A stretch of 48,318 nt of DNA from CAZRGV01 sp964599655 (GTDB lineage Bacteria; Planctomycetota; Planctomycetia; Isosphaerales; Isosphaeraceae): positions 1 to 48,318 of the forward strand of contig CAZRGV010000035.1 in NCBI GenBank assembly GCA_964599655.1, read 5' to 3'. The notes under the pieces are model-generated. The model did not search any database. It worked only from the letters and a program-made list of their open reading frames with translations, and was not told where the DNA came from. Each line of letters starts with the position of its first letter. The first letter of the stretch is position 1. Made by a program: the position numbers and the translations under genes. This document shows, piece by piece, positions 25,192 through 33,926 of the stretch.

Positions 25192-25503
25192 TCAGCCCGC
25201 GATGACGCGCCGCGGCGGACTCGTGCGGAGCTTGGGCGTCGTCGAGGCCCGGGGTCGAGTCGTGGTTTGAGGGCGAGACCGCTGAGCGACGCTTGTCGCC
25301 AACTCGGGAGGTTTTTGGGAGAAGCGATTCGACGAGTTGCAGACGACGCAATGCCCGGAGTGCGAGGGATCGTCTGGGGCGGCGGTCAATTCCTTGACTT
25401 CCGCGCCTCGAAGCGTCATGACCAGGGCGATGACCACGGGGATCGACACCACGACGAAGACATTTGTGGCCAGTGCTTTGAGCCGATCTGCATACGTTTT
25501 CAT
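25192..25503 (-). CDS. Small membrane protein with a CxxC pair
   Basis: 103 aa. Short cytoplasmic start (MKTYADRLKALA), one transmembrane helix (about 13-33, NVFVVVSIPVVIALVMTL), then an outer region with HSGHCVVCNSSN, whose Cys-Val-Val-Cys pair could bind metal or form a disulfide, and a basic Pro/Ser/Thr-rich tail. GAGGA 10 nt upstream of the ATG. No family is recognised; the Thr/Arg-rich C-terminus may be low complexity only. Confidence 0.55.
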   Translation of the reverse strand: MKTYADRLKALATNVFVVVSIPVVIALVMTLRGAEVKELTAAPDDPSHSGHCVVCNSSNRFSQKPPELATSVAQRSRPQTTTRPRASTTPKLRTSPPRRVIAG

Positions 25504-25696
25504 GGAAATACATTCCTCGGGGATCGGGTTGCCGATCCTGCCCGTTTCCTCCCCGGATCCTGGAAATCGCGAGCCGACTTACTGGAAAGTAGCGTCAGAG
25601 CGTCGACGATGGACCGTTTTCTTTTCCCGGATTCAGACGTGTTGGGGGCGTGATCGGTCTGCCGTTCGATTTTCACTGGCGGCTTGTTCAAGCCTG

Positions 25697-25713
25697 GACT
25701 CTGAATTAGAGTC
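25697..25713. promoter_or_regulatory. Palindrome upstream of the enolase-superfamily gene
   Basis: GACTCT-GAATT-AGAGTC, perfect 6-bp arms around 5 nt, 60 nt before the start at 25773. Its size and place fit an operator for a dimeric regulator, though no regulator gene adjoins it. The rest of 25504-25772 shows nothing else I can name. Confidence 0.3.
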
Positions 25714-25772
25714 GGCCCCGTCCCGGCGCGTACGTACCCCGTTTTGAGAACCGGACCCCCTGAGGAAGATCG

Positions 25773-26921
25773 ATGCCGGCCGAAACGACTCGTTCCAGCG
25801 ACCTGAAGATCACGACGGTGGAAGTGCTCTACCTGCGGCTCCCGCAGGTGAAAGAGCAGTGCGACAGCGGACAGGATGCCCTGCTTGTCAAGGTGACGAC
25901 CGACGCCGGAATCGTCGGATACGGCGAGGTCGATTCCAATCCCATGGGCGCCAAGGGGGTCATTGAGGGCCCTTTCTCGCATACCACGGCGACCGGCCTG
26001 GCGCATGTGTTGATCGGAGAAGACCCGTTTCGCACGGAGTATCTCTGGCACAAAATGTACCGTGCCAACATTTATGGAGGTCGCCGAGGTGTTGGGCTGC
26101 ATGCCATGAGCGGTCTGGACCTGGCGCTCTGGGACATCAAGGGAAAGGCCCTGGGCTTGCCCGTCTGGAGGCTGCTCGGAGGCGGTTTCACCAAATCGCT
26201 ACGACCCTATGCCAGTTCGCTCTTTGGCGCCACGCCCGAGGAAACCGGCGAGCGGGCCCGACGCTTCGTCGATCAGGGATTCACGGCCGTCAAGTTCGGC
26301 TGGGATCCGATGGGTCAGAACCGCGAGACGGACATCGCGTTGGTGCGAGAGGCCCGGCGGGGGCTCGGCCCCGAGCCCGACCTGATGATTGACGCAGGGC
26401 TTTGCTACGACGCCAAGACCGCCATTCAGCGTGCCCGGGCCTTCGAGGAATTCGACCCGTTCTGGTTCGAGGAACCGCTCTTGCCGGACGACTACGAAGG
26501 CTATGCCAAGCTTTCGGCCGCCAGCCCCTTGCGCATCGCCGCGGGCGAGGAGGAGAGTGAGCGGAAATCCTTCGTGCAACTGATGGACATTGGCCGGATC
26601 GACGTGGTCCAGGTGGACCTGACGCGCTGCGGCGGGTTTACCGAGGCGTTGAAGATCGCCGCTCTGGCCGCGGATCGGGGCTTGCCGGTGGTCAACCACG
26701 GCTTCACGACGTATCTGAACGTCGCCGCGGCGCTCCACTTCCTGGCCAGCGTGCCGAACACGCTCGGCTTGCTCGAGTTCGTGGTGGAAGAGGGGACGAC
26801 CCTGCGCCATCACCTCAGCGAGCCGATCCGGGCCGTCGACGGCCGGGTCGCCGTGCCGGATGGCCCGGGTTTGGGCCTCGAGATCGACGAGGAAAAACTC
26901 CAGACGTTCCGCGTGGCCTGA
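25773..26921 (+). CDS. Mandelate racemase / muconate lactonizing enzyme family protein
   Basis: A 382-aa enolase-superfamily enzyme that abstracts a proton alpha to a carboxylate, often as a sugar-acid dehydratase or racemase. The N-terminal capping domain runs to about 130. In the barrel: FTAVKFGWDP (basic residue at the end of strand 2), metal ligands in MIDAGLCYD, FEEPL and AAGEEE, and VVNHGF (His near the barrel end). The Lys-x-Gly rather than Lys-x-Lys motif favours the mandelate-racemase or sugar-acid dehydratase side. GAGGAAG precedes the ATG. No transporter or regulator is nearby. Soluble and cytoplasmic; the substrate is unknown. Confidence 0.92.
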   Translation: MPAETTRSSDLKITTVEVLYLRLPQVKEQCDSGQDALLVKVTTDAGIVGYGEVDSNPMGAKGVIEGPFSHTTATGLAHVLIGEDPFRTEYLWHKMYRANIYGGRRGVGLHAMSGLDLALWDIKGKALGLPVWRLLGGGFTKSLRPYASSLFGATPEETGERARRFVDQGFTAVKFGWDPMGQNRETDIALVREARRGLGPEPDLMIDAGLCYDAKTAIQRARAFEEFDPFWFEEPLLPDDYEGYAKLSAASPLRIAAGEEESERKSFVQLMDIGRIDVVQVDLTRCGGFTEALKIAALAADRGLPVVNHGFTTYLNVAAALHFLASVPNTLGLLEFVVEEGTTLRHHLSEPIRAVDGRVAVPDGPGLGLEIDEEKLQTFRVA

Positions 26922-26963
26922 CGCCCGGCTGGCAACCGTCGGAGCCAACGGAGACGGATCAGG

Positions 26964-27977
26964 CTAGCCCGCCGAGGAACGGGCGACACCGAGGGCGGCC
27001 GGTTTTCGAGACCGGGCGCCCTCGCGTCGCTTCGCACGCTGGACCGATCGCCGATCGACTCGAACGGGAATGGCGGCGCGTGGATGCGACCCTCGCCAGG
27101 GGTTGAGCCGGCGAAGCAGAGCGTCGAGCTCCGGAGCGGTCAGGAACAGGAGGTAGCAGGAGGTCATCAGCTCGCCGAAGATCGGGATATTGACCGTCAG
27201 CAGGATGCTCCCGTGAAGCCCGAGACCGGCGAGAATGATCCAGGGCCTCGACGCCCGGAACCAAAGGAGAAACGGCAAGGCGAACTCGACGATCAACGCG
27301 GCATACGTTAAGACTCGGATCGCCAGGGGCCACTCGATCAGGCCCAGGGTGAAGCGGCGGGCTTCCCCGTTGCTCAGGACGTAATACAACGCGGTGCCGT
27401 CGGTCCAGCTCGCGCCCAGGGCCTTGAGGTAGGCGGTCGCGAAGTAGATCACCGCAAGCTGAATCTGGATCAAGCGTTGCGACCAGGGAAGAATCAACGG
27501 CTCGGCGACGGTGCCTCGTTGCCGAGCGATCCGGCGCGCATCGAGCGAGTAGGCGGCGCCACAAGGGCTGAGCATCAGCAGAAATGTCAGGATCATCAAG
27601 AACGAATCGGCGCCGCTCGCGGTCAGCAGGTTGCGATGGTGAATGGAGAGCGTCAGCCCGTAGAGCAGGAGGCTCATCATCCGGGTGCGCCAGCCCAGCG
27701 TGAAGAGGACGGCAACGATCGCCGCCGCGATCAGCACGAGCCGAATCGTGAGGGGGTCTTGCACCCATTGCAGGGGGGAGAGGCGGAACGGCCCGGCGAG
27801 TTCTCGAGCCTCGGAGCCGCGCAGAATGCCGGCATCGGACAGCCAGACGTCGGCCTCGGGGGCCAGGATCGCCAGGTTGGCCAGATAGATCAGGCCGAAA
27901 ACGATGCGGTACGCCCCGAGGGGTCTTGCCGAGATGGGGCCGAACCAGAACCGATTCCAGGCGAGGAGCGGATTCAA
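26964..27977 (-). CDS. HTTM-domain membrane protein
   Basis: 337 aa with about eight hydrophobic helices between residues 20 and 300 and a basic Arg/Ala-rich C-terminal tail. It matches the HTTM domain, related to the membrane part of vitamin-K-dependent gamma-carboxylase: RPLGAYRIVFGLIYLANL at the start, LSIHHRNLLTASGADSFL, LIQIQLAVIYFATAYLKALG and WTDGTALYYVL in the middle. Bacterial members have no established reaction. Start TTG 27977 overlaps the stop of the upstream gene (TTGA), with GGGAGGAGG upstream, so the pair is translationally coupled. Located in the inner membrane. Confidence 0.88.
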   Translation of the reverse strand: MNPLLAWNRFWFGPISARPLGAYRIVFGLIYLANLAILAPEADVWLSDAGILRGSEARELAGPFRLSPLQWVQDPLTIRLVLIAAAIVAVLFTLGWRTRMMSLLLYGLTLSIHHRNLLTASGADSFLMILTFLLMLSPCGAAYSLDARRIARQRGTVAEPLILPWSQRLIQIQLAVIYFATAYLKALGASWTDGTALYYVLSNGEARRFTLGLIEWPLAIRVLTYAALIVEFALPFLLWFRASRPWIILAGLGLHGSILLTVNIPIFGELMTSCYLLFLTAPELDALLRRLNPWRGSHPRAAIPVRVDRRSVQRAKRREGARSRKPAALGVARSSAG

Positions 27978-28510
27978 GGTTGAGCCTCCTCCCAGGTGGG
28001 GAACCGGTAGGTCATGAGGGTCATGGGTTCGGGCGGAGTCATCGGGTCGCGCGGCGGCTCGCCGATCGGTGGGGTTCGCCAGACCCTGTATCGCAGCTCG
28101 ATGTCGGCCGGATAATCGTTCGGTGTCAGTCCGACACGTCGCAAGACGTAACGGGCGACGAATTCGCGATAAGCCACCATCTCATCGGAGGAAAGGTTCG
28201 TCGCGAGCTTCGAGTACCGGAAGCCCCAGAAGGCCTCCGAGGCCGGCTTGTCGGCCATCCGTGGGAACTCGAAGCGACGGAACATGCCGTGCCGGTCACG
28301 AACGATTCCCTCGAGCGCGACGGTGTCGCGAAATGGCTCGGGCGCGAACATCCCCCAGTACTGCCAGAGGCCCGTGGGCAGCAGATAGTAGGCGCACCAG
28401 GCGCTCGTCCGGTTCTTGAACGAGCACTCCGGGAGGTTCCAGATCAGAACGGCCGCGAGGTGGATCAGGACGAAGAGCGACACCAGCGGCTTCTTGATCG
28501 ACCAGGGCAC
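27974..28510 (-). CDS. Partner of the HTTM protein, membrane-anchored
   Basis: 178 aa. One N-terminal transmembrane helix (about 8-25, LVSLFVLIHLAAVLIWNLP), then a soluble domain with YLLPTGLWQYWGMFAPEPFRD, a segment regularly seen in proteins encoded beside HTTM genes, followed by acidic and aromatic sequence. GTG 28510 follows GGAGG (9 nt). It overlaps the HTTM gene by 4 nt, so the two likely form one complex. The substrate is unknown. Confidence 0.8.
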   Translation of the reverse strand: MPWSIKKPLVSLFVLIHLAAVLIWNLPECSFKNRTSAWCAYYLLPTGLWQYWGMFAPEPFRDTVALEGIVRDRHGMFRRFEFPRMADKPASEAFWGFRYSKLATNLSSDEMVAYREFVARYVLRRVGLTPNDYPADIELRYRVWRTPPIGEPPRDPMTPPEPMTLMTYRFPTWEEAQP

Positions 28511-28735
28511 GGCGCGATCCTCCCGGAACCCTCGGACAATGCCCCTTTTCCGGGGTCTGTGTCCCGCAAGGTCGCGGGGAGGCTAGAGCAATCGCCCATT
28601 CTCGTCAAGGCGGGTCGAGAGGGGCGCGACAACCCGGCGACGGGCCGTGGCCCACGGCGTCGGGTACGTTTCGCGCCCGATCGAAGGGGCCCGTGGACGG
28701 GCCTGATCAAGGGCTCCTGTGCGTTGGAGGCGGGA

Positions 28736-29617
28736 TCACGGCTTGTTGCCGGGAGCCGTCGGACCGTTTTCGAGCGACTCCGCCTTCTCCTCACCCACCA
28801 GATTGCGGACGCCTCGGTCCAGGCTCGCCACGAAGTTGAGGAAGTTGTCGATGTCGTTGGGGCGATGCCGTTTCAGGTCGTTGAGCGCCGGCTCGGTGTA
28901 GTCGGAAAGGCGGTTCCGGGCGGCAATGGCCTGATCGATGGGGACCTTGCCGTTGGTCTTGAAGGTCTGGATTACCGACTGGATGGCCCGGCCCGCCTCG
29001 CGTCTCTTGTCGTACAGGTCGCCGCCGACGGGGGAGTTCAGGGGCCAGAGGACCTCACCGTTCCTGGAGATCAGGTTCTTGAGGGGAATGTCCCCCGCGA
29101 CCGGTTCGCCGAACGATTTGGGCCGGCCGGTCCGGACGTTGAAGCGGCCTTCCACGCCGTTATAGCTCGCGACCGAGTTGTCGCGGAGCACGTCCATCGC
29201 CGCCTGGGCCATGAGGTTCGAGGCCTGATAGCTGGTGGCCGACTCGGCCGAGAGCAGGTTGTATCGCGCGGAGTTCAACGAAGCCTGTTGGAGGTAGGCC
29301 ATGTCCCGGTTGGCCAGCGCGTACCAGGGATTGTAGTAGTAATACGGGCCGTAATAGCCACCGAACGCGTACGGCACATAGTTGCCGAAATTGACCAGGC
29401 CGAAATTCACCGCCCCGAAGTTCACCGCCCCGAAATTGACCACGCCGAAATTCACCGCCCCGAAGTTGACCGGCGGAACATAAAAGCCGGTGTAGCCGTA
29501 ACCATAAGGCATGAAATACTGTGCGTCGGCGCGGCTGGCGGACCACGCCAGAAGACCGCAGGCCAGGACGGCTCCGCTCCAGAACCCGTTGCGCCCTGGT
29601 TTCCGCGTCATCGACAT
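28736..29617 (-). CDS. Secreted protein with VNFGx pentapeptide repeats
   Basis: 293 aa. I chose ATG 29617 because AAGGAGAT lies 5 nt upstream. The signal peptide (WSGAVLACGLLAWSASRADAQ) ends at about residue 33. A Tyr/Gly-rich segment is followed by six tandem VNFGx pentapeptides (residues 50-79), another Tyr-rich patch (GGYYGPYYYYNPWY), then a helical, polar C-terminal domain of about 180 residues (RYNLLSAESATSYQASNLMAQ, DIDNFLNFVASLDRGVRNLV). The repeat segment would make a short beta or turn structure, perhaps for surface attachment or self-assembly. The C-terminal domain resembles other planctomycete exported proteins of unknown role. A good promoter lies upstream. Confidence 0.78.
   Translation of the reverse strand: MSMTRKPGRNGFWSGAVLACGLLAWSASRADAQYFMPYGYGYTGFYVPPVNFGAVNFGVVNFGAVNFGAVNFGLVNFGNYVPYAFGGYYGPYYYYNPWYALANRDMAYLQQASLNSARYNLLSAESATSYQASNLMAQAAMDVLRDNSVASYNGVEGRFNVRTGRPKSFGEPVAGDIPLKNLISRNGEVLWPLNSPVGGDLYDKRREAGRAIQSVIQTFKTNGKVPIDQAIAARNRLSDYTEPALNDLKRHRPNDIDNFLNFVASLDRGVRNLVGEEKAESLENGPTAPGNKP
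29381..29470 (-). repeat. 15-nt tandem repeats encoding VNFGx
   Basis: Six in-frame 15-nt units in the secreted-protein gene, nearly identical in DNA (alternating GAAATTCACC, GAAGTTCACC, GAAATTGACC blocks on the plus strand). The fifth residue varies: Ala, Val, Ala, Ala, Leu, Asn. Likely to change copy number by slippage. Confidence 0.9.
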
Positions 29618-29733
29618 TGCTGATCTCCTTGGGCGGCTCGGTGCGATCAACGACCGGATCGATCTCCCGGCACAGCGGATCGGATGGCAACGTTTGCCGG
29701 ATCTTCGAGAGGCGCTCTCGTTCTCTTGCCCAA

Positions 29734-29763
29734 ATTATCGTTCACGCCCTCCCGCCCCGTCAA
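29734..29763 (-). promoter_or_regulatory. Sigma70-type promoter for the VNFGx-repeat protein
   Basis: Minus strand: TTGACG (29758-29763), 18-nt spacer, GATAAT (29734-29739), about 117 nt before the start at 29617. The rest of 29618-29998 shows no gene. Confidence 0.5.
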
Positions 29764-29998
29764 CAAGGCGGGTGGTTGCCTTTCGGGGCGGCGATGGTCT
29801 TGAGCGCATCGTCGCTGACACCGATCACGACGCGGCATCCGGCTGGCGAGTCCCAGAAACCTCCGGTGGGTCTCTGAGCCCGGTTCGGTGGGTTGCGGCC
29901 GGATCCTCTCCGACTATGGTTTAACTCTGGTATGGGAATTGCTAGCAGATTGAGCCAGGCGGTGACGTCTCAGTTGACGCGGTCCCGATGATGTTTAC

Positions 29999-30427
29999 GT
30001 GGTGAATCCCTCCATCATGTCGTCGCTTTTGAGAAATCGGACCGGCTCGGAACGACGGGAGGGCGCTCGGGTCCTCATCGCGGAGGATGACCCGAACAGC
30101 CGTTGGGTGCTCTGCTCGTTGATGAGGCGGCTCGGGTACGATTGCCAGACGGCTTGCGACGGTGTTGAGGCGCTGGAACTGGCGGAGAGCTTTCGGCCGA
30201 GTCTGATTCTGATGGACCTGATGATGCCTCGACTCGACGGCTTGGAGGCGACCCGTCGGCTCAAGGCCGATGCGAGAACCCGCGAGATTCCGGTCGTGGC
30301 GTTGACGGGCAACGTCACGGCCGCGAGTGAAACGGCCGCCCGAGGCGCGGGCTGTGACGATTTCGTTCCCAAACCGATCGTTCTGTCCGTGCTGCTCGAC
30401 CGGCTCCAGCCGTTCCTGGCGACCTGA
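29999..30427 (+). CDS. Stand-alone response-regulator receiver protein
   Basis: A 142-aa CheY-like receiver domain without an output domain. Seen: the acidic pair in VLIAEDDPNSRW, the phospho-acceptor Asp in LILMDLMMPRLDG, Thr in VALTGNVTAAS and Lys in FVPKPI, the full active site. GTG at 29999 or 30002, or ATG 30017, could be the start; residues before RVLIAED are not conserved. No histidine kinase is nearby. It lies upstream of dxr, which has its own promoter. Confidence 0.88.
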   Translation: MVNPSIMSSLLRNRTGSERREGARVLIAEDDPNSRWVLCSLMRRLGYDCQTACDGVEALELAESFRPSLILMDLMMPRLDGLEATRRLKADARTREIPVVALTGNVTAASETAARGAGCDDFVPKPIVLSVLLDRLQPFLAT

Positions 30428-30499
30428 TTCGGCGGCCCGCCCCGATCCGATCCTCTCCGATGAGCCCGCGGAGACGGCCCCCGAGCCCGTTGGTCCGGC

Positions 30500-30528
30500 T
30501 TGTCGCCTGGAAAACCAGTTCCTATAAT
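30500..30528 (+). promoter_or_regulatory. Sigma70-type promoter for dxr-rseP
   Basis: TTGTCG (30500-30505), 17-nt spacer, perfect TATAAT (30523-30528). Transcription would begin near 30535, ruling out earlier in-frame starts of dxr. Confidence 0.62.
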
Positions 30529-30580
30529 CGCTGCCGAGGCGTTGGCCCCGATCGACCCCCTCCTCTTGCCCCTACCCGTG

Positions 30581-31768
30581 ATGCCGCAAGGCGTTGAGAA
30601 TCCAGGCAACGACCGTGCCCAGAATGTCGTGATTCTGGGGTCCACCGGCTCGATCGGTCGGAGTGCGTTGAGCGTTCTCGAGCACGACGCCGGCGCTCGA
30701 TTGCGGGCGTACGGCTTGAGTGCCCACGCAAGCTGGGAACGCCTGATCGAACAGGCGCGATTGCATCGTCCTCGCTTCGTCGCGCTGACCGACCCGAGGG
30801 CCTCGTCCCGCGTGAATGGCGAGTTACGAGGAACGGGAATCGAATTGCTCGCCGGTCCGGAAGGGATCGAGCGCATGGTGACCGACCCGGCCACCGACCG
30901 GGTGGTCTCGGCCATCGTCGGCGCGGCCGGCTTGAAGGGAACCTGGGCGGCGCTCGAGGCGGGAAAGACCGTGGCCCTGGCCAACAAGGAAACCCTCGTG
31001 GTGGCCGGGCCCCTGGTCACCGATCTGGCACGACGTCGAGGCGCCCGGCTTCTGCCGGTCGACAGCGAACATTCGGCCATCTTTCAAGCGATGCAATCCG
31101 GCCGGCCCAGGGAGGTCCGCCGCGTGGTCCTGACCAGTTCCGGAGGACCGTTCCGCGGCAAGTCGGCCCGCGAACTGGCCCAGGTCACTCCCGAGCAAGC
31201 CCTCCGGCATCCCACCTGGAAAATGGGACCGAAAATCACGATCGACTCGGCGACCCTGATGAACAAGGCGCTCGAAGTGATCGAAGCAAGGTGGCTCTTC
31301 GATCTCAATCCCGAGCAGATCGAGGTCGTCATTCACCCGGAAAGCATCGTTCACTCCATGGTTGAGTTCGTGGATGGTAGCGTGTTGGCCCAGCTTTCGC
31401 CGCCCGACATGCGGCTGCCGATCCAGTACGCCCTGACCTATCCGGATCGGGTGGGCGGTCCCAGTCCGACGCTCGACCTGAGCCGTGCGTTGACCCTTCA
31501 CTTCGAGCCTCCGGATCGGGACACCTTCCCCGCGCTCGACCTGGCCTTCGAGGTGATGCGGCGGGGCGGTACGGCCGGGGCCGCCCTGAACGCGGCCAAC
31601 GAAGCGGCCGTGACGCGATTCCTCGACGGCGATCTCCGGTTCCTCGACATTCCCCGCGCCTGCCGCGCGGTTCTCGATCAGCACCCGTTCGATCCCAGGC
31701 CCTCGCTCGACGATCTTTGGAAGGTCGATGCGTGGGCCCGGCAGGAGGTAGGCCGTTGGCGATCCTGA
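30581..31768 (+). CDS. dxr: 1-deoxy-D-xylulose 5-phosphate reductoisomerase
   Basis: 395 aa, normal length. It converts DXP to 2-C-methyl-D-erythritol 4-phosphate with NADPH and a divalent metal, the committed MEP-pathway step to isoprenoids. N-terminal NADPH fold with ILGSTGSIGRSAL; ALANKETLVVAG; the metal and substrate block LPVDSEHSAIFQ (Asp and Glu ligands); SSGGPFR; and the NKALEVIEARWLF and HPESIVHSMVEF blocks, all diagnostic. Start ATG 30581, inside the transcript predicted from 30523-30528; no clear Shine-Dalgarno. It overlaps rseP by 13 nt, so the two are coupled. Confidence 0.96.
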   Translation: MPQGVENPGNDRAQNVVILGSTGSIGRSALSVLEHDAGARLRAYGLSAHASWERLIEQARLHRPRFVALTDPRASSRVNGELRGTGIELLAGPEGIERMVTDPATDRVVSAIVGAAGLKGTWAALEAGKTVALANKETLVVAGPLVTDLARRRGARLLPVDSEHSAIFQAMQSGRPREVRRVVLTSSGGPFRGKSARELAQVTPEQALRHPTWKMGPKITIDSATLMNKALEVIEARWLFDLNPEQIEVVIHPESIVHSMVEFVDGSVLAQLSPPDMRLPIQYALTYPDRVGGPSPTLDLSRALTLHFEPPDRDTFPALDLAFEVMRRGGTAGAALNAANEAAVTRFLDGDLRFLDIPRACRAVLDQHPFDPRPSLDDLWKVDAWARQEVGRWRS

Positions 31769-33801
31769 ATAATCTCCTCGCGATCCTGATGGTGGTCATC
31801 GGGCTCGGCTTTGTGATCTTCATTCATGAGCTTGGTCATTTCCTCCTGGCCAAGTGGAACGGGGTGAAGGTGGAAAAATTCGCCGTCGGATTCGATGTGG
31901 GCGGGCTCCGCCTCTACTCGAAGCAGGTTGGCGAAACGCTCTACGTCCTTGGGGCCATCCCCCTGGGCGGCTATGTCAAGATGCTCGGCGAGGACGCGGG
32001 GGACGAGGAAAAGCAGGAGCAGGCCAAGGACCCTCGGGCCTATCACAACAAGCCCGTCGGCGCTCGCATGGCCATCATCTCGGCCGGCGTTGTCATGAAC
32101 ATGGTTTTCGGTCTGGCCTGCTTCACCTATGTTTACCTTCGAGGGAAGCTCGAGGTTCCGCCGGTCATCGGCGCGGTCATCGCCGGCATGCCGGCCTTCG
32201 AGGCCGGTGTTCAGCCAGGCGACACGATTGTGGCCGTCGATGGGAACCGGGTGGAGACCTACTCCGACCTTCAGCACGCGACGATCTTCAGCGGCAAGGG
32301 TCAGGTGCTCCAGATCGACCTGAAGCGTCCCGGTCAAGAGTCGCTGGTGCGGGTTGAGGTGGCCCCAAGGCTCAAGGAAGGGGGGATGGCTCCGACGATC
32401 GGGATCACGTCGAGCTCGGACCTGACCCTTCGGAGGATCTTGCCGTTCCTGAAGCCTCCGGGAATGACCGGCGAACCGGAGGGAAAGTCGGGGGGCTTCT
32501 TGCCTGGAGACCAGGTTGTGCAGGTTGGGCCGGCGGATGGCCCTTTACAGCCGGTCGAATCGATGTACGACCTGGACCGGGTGCTCGTCAAATACCTGGA
32601 GCAGCCCTTGACCTTTGAGGTCCGGCGCGCGATGGGGGAGGATTCCCAAAACGGCTCGAAATCCTCCGGTTCCTCGGCCAAGGTGACCGTGCCGCCCAAC
32701 CATTTCGTGGACTTTGGCTTTCGCCTGGTTCCTGGACCCGTGGTCGCGATCCGGAAAGATTCGATCGCCGCGAAAGCCGGGTTTCAGGAGGGGGATCGAA
32801 TCCTCGCCGTCGACGGTCGGTCCGACTTCGACCCGATGCGGCTGCCCAGCGAGATGTTTGCCCACGCCGGCCAGCCGTTGAGCGTCGAGGTGGAACGGGC
32901 CGCCAGGGGCAAGCAGGCCCCCGAGATCGTGACGCTGACGGCGACCCCCGACGACTCGCCGATCTGGACCGAGCCGGTCTGGTCGGATGAAGCCCTGGAA
33001 ATCCCTGGCTTGGGATTGGCCATCGCCATTGAGCCGAAAATCACGACGGTGATCCCAGGCACACCCGCCGAGCTCGCCCGACTGAAGCCGGGAGACATCA
33101 TCGAGGCGGTGACGCTCACCCTCCCGCCTGATCCCGAAGCGGAAAAGCGGGCGGGCAAGGACGAGAACAAGCCCGAGACCTTGACCCTGGTTCTCGGCGA
33201 TCGCAAGCCGGCCAAGGGAGAGAGGGCGGCCTCCTGGCCCGCCGCGTTCGACCAGATTCAGACCCTGCCACGCCACGCGGTTCAGTTCCGGCTGGCCGGA
33301 CAGGCCGATCCGATCCGGATGACCCCCGAGCCCGTCTCCGACTGGTATCATCCTCGACGCGGGCTTCAGTTCAAGGAGCTGACCCGCCCGCTCCCGCCTC
33401 AGAGTTTGCTCTCCGCGATGCAACGGGCCTGGGGGGACACGATCGAGAACGTCGCCTCCATCTTCTTCATGATTCGAGGCCTTTTTCAGCGGACCCTGAG
33501 CAAGGACGCCGTCGGCGGACCGATCAAGATCGCCGACTGGGCGTACTCGACGGCGCGGCTTGGCTTCGACGCCTTCATTCCCTTCCTGGGCATGCTCAGC
33601 ATCAATCTGGCCGTGATCAACTTCTTCCCGATTCCACCGCTCGATGGCGGTCAGTTGATGTTCCTGATCGGCGAGAAGATCTACGGTCGTCCCTTGCCCG
33701 AGAAGGCGGTCGGACCCATCACGATCGGTGGTCTCGTGCTCTTGCTGGCGTTGATTCTGTTCGTCAACCTCAACGACGTGCTGAGTTATTTTTGGACCTG
33801 A
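31756..33801 (+). CDS. rseP: RIP metalloprotease RseP-type (site-2 protease), long form
   Basis: 681 aa. TTG 31756 is the best start: AGGAGG lies 7 nt upstream and it gives a clean N-terminal helix; an ATG 39 nt earlier adds nonconserved sequence. Active-site HELGH at 24-28 and the second motif NFFPIPPLDGGQLMF near the C-terminus place the zinc ligands. Between them lie a PDZ domain (about 135-215) and at least two further PDZ-like stretches (around 330-390 and 415-480), so the protein is longer than E. coli RseP (450 aa). It cleaves membrane-bound anti-sigma factors or signal-peptide remnants within the inner membrane. The dxr-rseP order is common in bacteria. Confidence 0.94.
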   Translation: MAILNNLLAILMVVIGLGFVIFIHELGHFLLAKWNGVKVEKFAVGFDVGGLRLYSKQVGETLYVLGAIPLGGYVKMLGEDAGDEEKQEQAKDPRAYHNKPVGARMAIISAGVVMNMVFGLACFTYVYLRGKLEVPPVIGAVIAGMPAFEAGVQPGDTIVAVDGNRVETYSDLQHATIFSGKGQVLQIDLKRPGQESLVRVEVAPRLKEGGMAPTIGITSSSDLTLRRILPFLKPPGMTGEPEGKSGGFLPGDQVVQVGPADGPLQPVESMYDLDRVLVKYLEQPLTFEVRRAMGEDSQNGSKSSGSSAKVTVPPNHFVDFGFRLVPGPVVAIRKDSIAAKAGFQEGDRILAVDGRSDFDPMRLPSEMFAHAGQPLSVEVERAARGKQAPEIVTLTATPDDSPIWTEPVWSDEALEIPGLGLAIAIEPKITTVIPGTPAELARLKPGDIIEAVTLTLPPDPEAEKRAGKDENKPETLTLVLGDRKPAKGERAASWPAAFDQIQTLPRHAVQFRLAGQADPIRMTPEPVSDWYHPRRGLQFKELTRPLPPQSLLSAMQRAWGDTIENVASIFFMIRGLFQRTLSKDAVGGPIKIADWAYSTARLGFDAFIPFLGMLSINLAVINFFPIPPLDGGQLMFLIGEKIYGRPLPEKAVGPITIGGLVLLLALILFVNLNDVLSYFWT

Positions 33802-33817
33802 GCAATTCGTGCTGGAA

Positions 33818-33835
33818 CCGGGAGACCGGTCCCGG
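33818..33835. terminator. Hairpin between rseP and a receiver gene
   Basis: CCGGGA (33818-33823) pairs with TCCCGG (33830-33835) around a 6-nt loop, 17 nt past the rseP stop and between convergent genes. There is no T tract, so this is a weak prediction. Confidence 0.35.
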
Positions 33836-33926
33836 GCCTGGAGCGTCTCGCTCGGCCGTTGGATCCGTGAACGCTTGAGATTCGTACCGCAGCGCCTGGA
33901 AGTCGACGGTTCCCGGAGATGCGGTC

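Noticed and set aside
25140..25200. tRNA-like 3' end (GGATTCGAATCC) on the minus strand
   Set aside because: The T-stem closing pair does not form and no anticodon arm or acceptor partner is found; the core is a simple palindrome. At most a remnant of an integration site.
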